Shown here: positions 53,063-60,206 of the stretch, one piece after another | Layout: the number at the start of each line of letters is the position of its first letter | How positions within the stretch are numbered: position 1 is the first letter of the stretch | Source: JANNVK01 sp031430435 | GTDB lineage: Bacteria; Acidobacteriota; Blastocatellia; Pyrinomonadales; Pyrinomonadaceae | DNA: 64,000 nucleotides | Direction: 5' to 3' | Assembly (NCBI GenBank): GCA_031430435.1 | Contig: JANPBM010000119.1 | Location: forward strand, 1 to 64,000 | Notes under the pieces: generated by a model | Seen by the model: only the letters and a program-made list of their open reading frames with translations | Databases searched by the model: none | What the model was told of the DNA's origin: nothing | Position numbers and translations under genes: made by a program

Positions 53063-53836
53063 TCTTCCGTAACTCATTGTAATTCTTGGCTTTCCGCTCA
53101 TTGGATGAGCATCAACCAAGACGCTGCAATCGAAAACTTTGCGTAAAATTTCCGTGGTAAAAACTTCTTTCGGCGTTCCTTGGGCGATAATTTCGCCGCG
53201 TTTCAGCAACAAAATTTTGTCTGCAAACTCGGAAGCCAAATTCAAATCGTGCGTTACGACAACGGCGGACGAATCGCAACTTTCGCATCGCTCACGCACG
53301 AGTTTCAAGATTAAAGCCTGATGAGCCAGATCGACATTCGCGGTCGGTTCGTCCAGTAAAAGGATTTTTGATTGTGTCGCCAAAGCTCTGGCTAAAATTA
53401 TCCGCTGACGTTCGCCGCCCGAAAGTTCGTTCATCAGGCGATTTTCAAAACCTTGTAAATCGCATAATTCCAATGCTTTAGTCGCAAACCGGAAATCTTT
53501 CTCGGTTTCAAATCCGAAGGCTTTTCCGTGTGCAAATCTTCCGCCTAAAACAAATTCCAACACTTTTATCGGAAATTTCGTCTCATTTTCTTGGGCGACA
53601 ACCGCGATATTTTGAGCAATTTCACGTCGCGAAAAGTTCCGCAAGTCTTTGTTGTCCAGCAAAATTCGACCGTCTGCAATCGGCAAAGTCGCGTTCAAAC
53701 TGCGTAAAAGCGTTGTTTTCCCCGCACCGTTTGCTCCTAAAAGTGTGACAATTTCACCGTCTTGCAAGTCAAAAGTTATGTTTTTGACAACTTCGCAAGC
53801 GTGATATTTGATTGTAATGTCTTCAATACAAAGCAT
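53060..53836 (-). CDS. btuD: Cobalamin ABC transporter ATPase BtuD
   Basis: A 258-residue FecE/BtuD-family ATPase: Walker A GANGAGKTT near residue 36, signature LSGGERQRIILARAL, Walker B LLLLDEPTANVDLAHQ and switch VVVTHDLNLA. 41 bp after btuC, with three tandem AAGGACT units in front of its start. Its stop codon is the first base region of the second riboswitch. Confidence 0.9.
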   Translation of the reverse strand: MLCIEDITIKYHACEVVKNITFDLQDGEIVTLLGANGAGKTTLLRSLNATLPIADGRILLDNKDLRNFSRREIAQNIAVVAQENETKFPIKVLEFVLGGRFAHGKAFGFETEKDFRFATKALELCDLQGFENRLMNELSGGERQRIILARALATQSKILLLDEPTANVDLAHQALILKLVRERCESCDSSAVVVTHDLNLASEFADKILLLKRGEIIAQGTPKEVFTTEILRKVFDCSVLVDAHPMSGKPRITMSYGR

Positions 53837-53877
53837 TTACAGTCCTTAGTCCTTAGTCCTTCTGTTTGGGCTGTGGA

Positions 53878-54852
53878 CTAGGACTTTTTCAACAGGTAAA
53901 TAAACAGCGGACAACCGATTAACGCGGTAATTGCACCGACCGGCAATTCTCGCGGAGCAATCGCGGTGCGGGCAATCGTATCCGCCAAACAGACGAAAAT
54001 CGCTCCGATTATTGCACTTAGCGGAATTACTTTGCGGTTATCACTGCCGACTGAAAGCCGTACCAAATGCGGAACAACTAATCCGACATAGCCGACCGAA
54101 CCGCTTGCCGCGACCGATGCCGCGACTAACGCACTCGCGGTTACAAAAACAATCAGCCGAATTCGTTTTACTTCTACGCCGAAATCAAACGCATCTCGTT
54201 CGCCTATCATCATTAAATTCAACGCTTTAGCTTGCAACGTCAAAATAATTGTACCAAGTAATCCGCACAATAACGGCAGATAAAATCCGTTTTGCGTTGC
54301 TTGCGACAAATCGCCGAGAAGCCAAAACGTAAAACTCCGCAAACGTGTCGCGTCAAGCAAACTCGTCATCAAAACTATGAACGACGACAGAAACGTTGTA
54401 ACGATAACCCCTGATAACACAAGCCTTTCCGTGTTCATTCCGCTTCGGCTTTTGGCTAATTGATAAACAACAAATGTCGCAATCATCGCTCCGAGAAACG
54501 CCAAAATCGGTCGTGCAAACTCAAACTGACTGAAAAAAATAAACGCCAACATTGTGCCGACTGCCGCACCGTTTGAAATTCCCAAAAGATACGGTTCAGC
54601 CAACGGATTCCGCAAAAGTGCTTGATAACTTGCACCCGCGACCGCCAAACACGCTCCGACGCTGACACCAAGCAAGACACGCGGAATACGAATCGAAAAC
54701 AAAATTGCCGATTGCTGTTCGGTTAAATCAAAGAATGAAAGACGTTCGCTGCCGAGCGAAAATGCCAGTAAAATTGTCAAAATCAGCAGAGCAAAAAGTG
54801 CGGCGAAAGTTGCCGCGAAATTTGGTCTGAACTTTGAAAAAACTCGGCTCAT
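53878..54852 (-). CDS. btuC: Cobalamin ABC transporter permease BtuC
   Basis: A 324-residue FecCD/BtuC permease with about 10 helices. Family motifs include IRIPRVLLGVSVGACLAVAG, LAEPYLLGISNGAAVG, LLGDLSQATQ and the cytoplasmic GFVGLVVPHLVRL-like segment GYVGLVVPHLVRLSVG. Overlaps the btuF stop by 4 bp. Confidence 0.92.
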   Translation of the reverse strand: MSRVFSKFRPNFAATFAALFALLILTILLAFSLGSERLSFFDLTEQQSAILFSIRIPRVLLGVSVGACLAVAGASYQALLRNPLAEPYLLGISNGAAVGTMLAFIFFSQFEFARPILAFLGAMIATFVVYQLAKSRSGMNTERLVLSGVIVTTFLSSFIVLMTSLLDATRLRSFTFWLLGDLSQATQNGFYLPLLCGLLGTIILTLQAKALNLMMIGERDAFDFGVEVKRIRLIVFVTASALVAASVAASGSVGYVGLVVPHLVRLSVGSDNRKVIPLSAIIGAIFVCLADTIARTAIAPRELPVGAITALIGCPLFIYLLKKS

Positions 54853-55739
54853 TGAAAAAGTTCGGGATGCAAATCTTTCGCAATTTGTTCTAAAGCGTCA
54901 ACCACACGCGGACTCGGACGCGATAAAATATCGGCGTTTATCTTAAAAACTTTGCCGTTTTTTACCGCCGGTGAATTTGCAAAAGCATCGTTCGGCTCTT
55001 TGTTATCTTCGCTGTCAGACAAAATTATTGCTTCCGGTTGCAACGCCAACGCACTTTCTTTGCTTAAGTTTGGATATGCCGTTTCAATATTTTCGGTTGA
55101 CGAAATTCCGCCTGCACGGGTTATCAAATCGGTTAAAAACGAACTTTTGCCGATTGTAAAGATCGAATTTTTATCGATTTGAACAAACGTTTTCAGTTTC
55201 TTTGCCGGTTTTGTTTTCGCTTCAATTTCCGCAACACGCTTTTGCAAACTTTCAACCAAAGTTTTCGCCTTTTCGTCTTTGCCGAAAATTTCGCCGAGTT
55301 GTTTTATAGTTTTATAGATACTTTCCAAGCTGTTCGGATTGGTTACGAACACCGCGATTTGTTGTTGTTCCAAAGTTTTTGTAAATGCTTCCATTTGCGA
55401 AGCTGTTGAAACTAAAACTACTTGCGGTTTTAAGGCGATAATGTTTTCGATGTTCGGCTTCATTGTATCGCCGATTTTTTGGATTGATTTTGCCTGTTCG
55501 GGAAAATTGCAATAAGTTGTAACGCCGACTAATTTATCGCCCGCATCAATCGCAAAAACAGTTTCGGTCAAATTCGGAGCAAGCGAAACTGCACGCTCAA
55601 TTTTGCTTGGAAGCGAGATTTTGCGACCTAAATCATCGGTAATTTGGCGTTCGGTTTGAACGTTAATCGGCAATGTATTCTTGCAGCTAAGACACGTCAG
55701 AATCAGTGTAAACACTAACAAATATGATATTTTTTTCAT
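54849..55739 (-). CDS. btuF: Cobalamin-binding lipoprotein BtuF
   Basis: A 296-residue type III (helical-backbone) periplasmic binding protein. Lipobox LTCLSCKN; start taken at ATG 55739 (a TTG at 55742 is in frame but sits in the terminator U-tract). Motifs IERAVSLAPNLTETVFAIDA, LVGVTTYCNFPEQAKSI and ALKPQVVLVSTA are the FecB/BtuF pattern. The cobalamin riboswitch upstream supports B12 as ligand. Confidence 0.9.
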   Translation of the reverse strand: MKKISYLLVFTLILTCLSCKNTLPINVQTERQITDDLGRKISLPSKIERAVSLAPNLTETVFAIDAGDKLVGVTTYCNFPEQAKSIQKIGDTMKPNIENIIALKPQVVLVSTASQMEAFTKTLEQQQIAVFVTNPNSLESIYKTIKQLGEIFGKDEKAKTLVESLQKRVAEIEAKTKPAKKLKTFVQIDKNSIFTIGKSSFLTDLITRAGGISSTENIETAYPNLSKESALALQPEAIILSDSEDNKEPNDAFANSPAVKNGKVFKINADILSRPSPRVVDALEQIAKDLHPELFQ

Positions 55740-55744
55740 CAAAA

Positions 55745-55794
55745 AAGCCTCGTCTTTTTATCTTGCGCAATCAAGATAAGTAAAGACAAGGCTT
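55745..55794 (-). terminator. Riboswitch-controlled terminator in the btu leader
   Basis: On the minus strand AAGCCTTGTCTTT and AAAGACGAGGCTT pair (with an inner TTATCTTG/CAAGATAA stem) and are followed at once by TTTTTTG and the btuF ATG. It is the natural expression platform of the leader riboswitch. Confidence 0.88.
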
Positions 55795-55854
55795 CTTAGA
55801 ATTAAAGAAAAAATGAAGCGCTTAACCGGACATCTTGACGCGAGATGTGTTTTG

Positions 55855-55975
55855 GCTAAATCATTTCAGACAGGTTTTCTGACTCAAAAAAGTAATTTTA
55901 CTCTTGTTACAGTAACGCGATTGTGCGAGAATTTCACTCGACTTTCCCTGTTTATGCCGGCGTTGAACAACGACA
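55855..55975 (-). promoter_or_regulatory. Cobalamin riboswitch in the btuF leader
   Basis: On the minus strand: AACAGGGAA, GTGAAATTCTCGCAC, CGCGTTACTGTAA, then a short hairpin and GAGTCAGAAAACCTGTC (55868-55885), the B12 box with one deviation (CCTGTC for CCTGCC). Order and spacing match the short form of RF00174-type riboswitches. It lies about 60-230 nt upstream of btuF, with a terminator between. Confidence 0.9.
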
Positions 55976-56079
55976 ACTGAAATTTTTTAGTTTGGAAAAG
56001 AACAACTGAACATTTGTTCGGCGAACGTGAAAGTTATCACCAATAAATCCGAAAGTCAACGTCAAATTTTGCCGGTCGG

Positions 56080-57756
56080 TTATTTATTCGTCGTAACTTT
56101 CTTTTCCATATTTGCCTTGGCAGCCGCGATTGCCAAATCTTTTGCTTTCGGAACAAGTTCGATGGAACGCAAAAGTTGGTTGTCAAATTCATTGAAAACT
56201 TGAAAAGAAGTTTGCGAACCGAATGCCGCCGTTACCAATTCCGTGCGCAAAACTCGTTCGACGTAACTTCGTTCTTTGTCGATTTGGGCGACTGTCAATT
56301 TGAATTTATCAACCGCATATTTTTTGTAAGTATTGTAAACAGAGTCGGTTATCACAAAATCGGTTGATTTGATGTCATAATTAAACTTGATTTCGCGGTC
56401 AACTTTATAGGTTTCAAATTCGGCAACTTTCCCGAATGCCAAAGCCAATCCAAACCCGAAAATCGAATCGTTTAACTTTGCCTGTGAAATGGCTTTGGCT
56501 TGCGTAATTGTTTGCGGTTTGATTATTTCATCGGGCGAAATTCCGGTACCGCCGTAAACTTTTCGTCCCGAATCAGTCATTTTTTCCGTGCCTTTAAAGA
56601 CCGGAGGTTCGCCGTCGGCACCGCTTTTATTGTAATAATTATAAAGATTTCCATCCGAATAATCGCGTTGAATCAAGCGTCCCGAAGGCGTTTCGTATTT
56701 TGCAATCGTCAATAAAAGCATCGAACCGTATTCGATTGAAAACGGATTTTGCACCAAACCTTTGCCGAAACTGGTTTCACCAACGACAAATGCCCGATCG
56801 TGATCTTGTAACGCGCCCGCAAGAATCTCCGAAGCCGAAGCCGTTCCGCCGTTGACCATCAAAACCAAAGGCGTTTTATCGGGCGAACCGTTTTGCGACG
56901 GATAGCTGTCCGCCGTTTTTCCGAGCTGTCCTTTTTGCGTAAAAATAACTTGTCCGTTATCCAAAAAACTGCTTGCGATGCGATACGCTTCGCGCACCAA
57001 ACCGCCGCCGTTTCCGCGTAAATCTATAATCAACCCTTGCAACCCTTGCTTTTTGAGCAGAGCCAAAGCATCACGAAACTCATCGCCGGTTGTTTGATTA
57101 AAACTGCCTGTCATCGCAATATAACCGATTCCGGGACGAATCATATAGGCTTCGGGAATTGATGGTTGCGGAACTCCGTCTCTGATCAATTCGACCGTTT
57201 GCGGGGCATTTGCGCCGAAACGCAAAAACTTGATTTTCGCAACTGTCCCGCGCGGACCACGCAAAAAGGTGCGAACTTCCGAGAAAATTTTACCTTTCAT
57301 CGAAACATCGTTGACTTCCAAAATACGGTCGCCGTAACGAAGTCCTGCCCGATGAGCCGGAGCATTTTCAAACGTTGCTTTGATAAATGTCGAGGTTTCG
57401 CCGTTTTCAAATAAATCGCCGATTGTCGCTCCGATTCCAAAGTATTGCGAACTTTGATCCGTGCGAAATTGCTCGGCTTCTTTGGCATCGAAATAGTTTG
57501 AATGCGGATCGAGTTGGTGAAGCATACTGTCAATCGAAGACTTCATCAAATCGTTATAATCGATTTTTTTGCTGATGTAATTGTCTTGAATCAGCGTAAA
57601 AGCCTCCGCCATATCGCGTTCGATTTCTTCGGTTGAAACAACTTTTTTTGCGACAGAAACCGGCGGAACGATTTTGGCTGCGGCTTGCGGTTGCCCGAAA
57701 ACGACTAAACTGCTTGATAAAACAACGCTTAAAAAAAATGCGAATGACTTTTTCAC
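56080..57756 (-). CDS. S41 C-terminal processing peptidase
   Basis: A 558-residue periplasmic serine protease of the CtpA/Prc type. A signal peptide (ending FGQ) is followed by a helical cap, a PDZ domain (residues about 95-180, YFGIGATIGDLFENGE; HRAGLRYGDRILEVNDV) and the S41 domain: GYIAMTGSFNQTTGDEFRDA, RGNGGGLV, catalytic Ser in GGTASASEILAGAL near 302 and Lys in GETSFGKGLVQ near 330. Complete Ser-Lys dyad, so it is probably active in tail-specific cleavage of envelope proteins. Confidence 0.92.
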   Translation of the reverse strand: MKKSFAFFLSVVLSSSLVVFGQPQAAAKIVPPVSVAKKVVSTEEIERDMAEAFTLIQDNYISKKIDYNDLMKSSIDSMLHQLDPHSNYFDAKEAEQFRTDQSSQYFGIGATIGDLFENGETSTFIKATFENAPAHRAGLRYGDRILEVNDVSMKGKIFSEVRTFLRGPRGTVAKIKFLRFGANAPQTVELIRDGVPQPSIPEAYMIRPGIGYIAMTGSFNQTTGDEFRDALALLKKQGLQGLIIDLRGNGGGLVREAYRIASSFLDNGQVIFTQKGQLGKTADSYPSQNGSPDKTPLVLMVNGGTASASEILAGALQDHDRAFVVGETSFGKGLVQNPFSIEYGSMLLLTIAKYETPSGRLIQRDYSDGNLYNYYNKSGADGEPPVFKGTEKMTDSGRKVYGGTGISPDEIIKPQTITQAKAISQAKLNDSIFGFGLALAFGKVAEFETYKVDREIKFNYDIKSTDFVITDSVYNTYKKYAVDKFKLTVAQIDKERSYVERVLRTELVTAAFGSQTSFQVFNEFDNQLLRSIELVPKAKDLAIAAAKANMEKKVTTNK

Positions 57757-57848
57757 TGAATAAAAACTCCTTGATCCAAATTACTTCCGTTAAAATATAA
57801 CATTTATTTGAGTAGTTTGCGACAAAAATAGTTGCCTTGCTTTGAATC

Positions 57849-59138
57849 TCAACGAGCTTTTCGGCGGAAAATTTCATTCAATAAACCTAAAAATAAGCCG
57901 ATTTCAACGACGACCAAAACCGCGAAACCCTCTGTTTGATAATTTACATTCGACAACAGCCACGCGATTAAACCCAAGCTCAAAATTGCCGCAACGATTC
58001 CGAACGGAACGACAAAAGCGGCTTTCGGCGAATTTTTGCGGAACCTGAAAACCGGCAAAGAAGCGCAAGTCGTTGCGTAAACTATCAGCCGCACAATCGT
58101 CGAAATCGTCAACGCCGCGACAAAATCCGTTGAAAGCGTATAAATTAAAATGGCAATCGAGGTGGCGAAAAGCGAGATATACGGTGTTTTAAATTTATTG
58201 TGCGTAACGGCGAAAATGCTCGGCAGTTCGCGGTTTTCCGCCATCGCAAACGGCATCCGCGAACCTGTCATAAACCCGACGTTCAAGTTTCCCATAATCG
58301 AAATTAACGCGCCGACGGTGATAAAAGCCGCTCCGAAAACGCCGAGAAAATTGTTTGCCGCGTCAGCCAACGGACGTTCGGATTTGGCGAGTTCGGGCAG
58401 TGTTCCGATGCACACGATTTGAATCAAAATAAACAGAACCGCTGAAATTGCCAACGCCGAAAGCAGAGCAAACGGCACACTTTTCTGCGGATCTTTTGTC
58501 TCGCCCGCCGGAATCGCCGCCGCTTCAAATCCGACGAACGCATAAATCAACAACAAAATTGCGGCTGAAAACGAACCTGTTTCGGCAATCGGCGGAAACG
58601 TGAAAGTTGCGGGCTGAATAAAAAATAACCCGACCGACGCAAAGATTATTAACGGCACAAGTTTTCCGACCGTAAAGATATTTGTCAAAATTACGGATTG
58701 TTTTACGCCGAGAAAATTGACTGCCGTTAAGACCGCGACAATGCCGACAATAATCGCGGTTCGCGTTGAACCGACTTTTGCAGCCGGAAAAAAATACGAT
58801 AAATAGGTGATAAATAAATTGCAGTTTGCCGCAAAAGTTGTTACGCGAACAACCCAATAAAGCCACCCGACCTCGAACCCGACAACCGAGCCAAACGCTT
58901 CTTTTGCATACAGATACATTCCGCCGGTGTCTTTGAAACGACTCGCCACTTCGGCAAAACAAATAACAATAACCGCGATTATCAGCGCACAGACGACAAA
59001 CGCGAAAATACTGTAGTTTCCGATTAACGCCGCCACTTTCGACGGCAACCCGAAAATTCCCGCACCGATAATCGTGTTTATCGTAATCGCCATCAAATCC
59101 CAACGGCTGATGGCTCGCACCAAGTTTGATTTTTCCAT
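57849..59138 (-). CDS. APC-superfamily amino acid permease
   Basis: A 429-residue inner-membrane transporter with 12 hydrophobic segments. ITINTIIGAGIFGLPSKVA is the APC helix 1 motif with the unwound GAGIF, and FVGFEAAAIPAGETKDPQKS the helix 6 FxGxE motif. The fold is LeuT-like; the transported amino acid is not predictable. The serine hydrolase gene starts 59 bp away divergently. Confidence 0.9.
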   Translation of the reverse strand: MEKSNLVRAISRWDLMAITINTIIGAGIFGLPSKVAALIGNYSIFAFVVCALIIAVIVICFAEVASRFKDTGGMYLYAKEAFGSVVGFEVGWLYWVVRVTTFAANCNLFITYLSYFFPAAKVGSTRTAIIVGIVAVLTAVNFLGVKQSVILTNIFTVGKLVPLIIFASVGLFFIQPATFTFPPIAETGSFSAAILLLIYAFVGFEAAAIPAGETKDPQKSVPFALLSALAISAVLFILIQIVCIGTLPELAKSERPLADAANNFLGVFGAAFITVGALISIMGNLNVGFMTGSRMPFAMAENRELPSIFAVTHNKFKTPYISLFATSIAILIYTLSTDFVAALTISTIVRLIVYATTCASLPVFRFRKNSPKAAFVVPFGIVAAILSLGLIAWLLSNVNYQTEGFAVLVVVEIGLFLGLLNEIFRRKAR

Positions 59139-59197
59139 TTTGTTGATTTCGTTTATACTATTTTTACATAGATTCGTAAAGAAATTTGAGGTTATAA

Positions 59198-60184
59198 ATG
59201 AAAAAGTTTTTCGCTGTTTTGTCGTTAATTATTGTCTCTGCATTTTCCGGCAATGCTCAGAAAAAGCAAACCAAAGTTGTCAAACCGCCGTATCAAACCG
59301 TTGTGATTGAAAATTCACCGGCACTGCAAACCCTTTTGAAGAAAGCAGTTGGCGACACTTTGAACAGTTATGCGACAAAAGGCGTGAAGGTTGACGAAGT
59401 TGCGGCGACGCTTGTCGATTTGCGAAATCCCGACAATTTAACGTGGGCAAATTATCGCGGCGATGCAAAAATTTATCCTGCCAGCGTAGTCAAAATGTTT
59501 TATTTGGTCGCCGTTCAGCAATGGTTGCAAGACGGCAAATTGACGGATTCACCCGAACTTCGCCGAACGATGCGCGATATGATCGTCGATTCGTCGAACG
59601 ATGCCACGCAAAGCATTGTCGACATACTTTCGGGCGTTGGCAGCGGCAGAGAATTGCCTGAAAAAGAGTTAAAAGTTTGGGGTTACAAACGCAATGTCGT
59701 CAACCGTTATTTTGAATCGCTCGAATATCAAAATATCAACGTTTGCCAAAAAACTTTTTGCGAAGATGCGTACGGCATCGAACGTCAATTTCGCGGTCAA
59801 GACGGCATCAACCGCAACAAATTAAACACCAATGCCACGGCGCAATTATTAACGGAAATCGTTCTCGGCAAAGCGGTTACGGCTGATCGTGCAAAACAAA
59901 TGTTGGAACTGATGAGCCGAAATTGGCAAGGAACTTCGACCGACAACGATGACCAAGCACACGGTTTTACGGGAATTGCGTTAAATGATTTTGGCGTAAA
60001 AGACGCTAAACTTTGGTCAAAAGCAGGTTGGACAAGTTCGACCAGACACGATGCCGCGTATGTCGAATTACCCGACGGCGGAAAATTTGTGTTGGTCATT
60101 TTCACCGAAAACCATTCCGCCGAACGCAACCTTATTCCAAGTATCGCTCGGATTGTTTTACAGGAATTGGTAAAAATAAAATGA
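59198..60184 (+). CDS. Class-A-beta-lactamase-like serine hydrolase
   Basis: A 328-residue protein with a signal peptide (about 1-21). The penicillin-recognising fold is indicated by YPASVVKMFYL near residue 95 (SxxK), DSSNDATQSIVD (SDN equivalent as SND) and WSKAGWTSSTRHDAAYVELP with KAG where beta-lactamases have KTG. An Omega-loop Glu is not obvious, so hydrolysis of beta-lactams is doubtful; a DD-peptidase, esterase or other serine hydrolase is likelier. Proximity to a transporter gene gives no specific clue. Confidence 0.82.
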   Translation: MKKFFAVLSLIIVSAFSGNAQKKQTKVVKPPYQTVVIENSPALQTLLKKAVGDTLNSYATKGVKVDEVAATLVDLRNPDNLTWANYRGDAKIYPASVVKMFYLVAVQQWLQDGKLTDSPELRRTMRDMIVDSSNDATQSIVDILSGVGSGRELPEKELKVWGYKRNVVNRYFESLEYQNINVCQKTFCEDAYGIERQFRGQDGINRNKLNTNATAQLLTEIVLGKAVTADRAKQMLELMSRNWQGTSTDNDDQAHGFTGIALNDFGVKDAKLWSKAGWTSSTRHDAAYVELPDGGKFVLVIFTENHSAERNLIPSIARIVLQELVKIK

Positions 60185-60206
60185 TCTCGCGGGTTTACCG
60201 CTTCAT

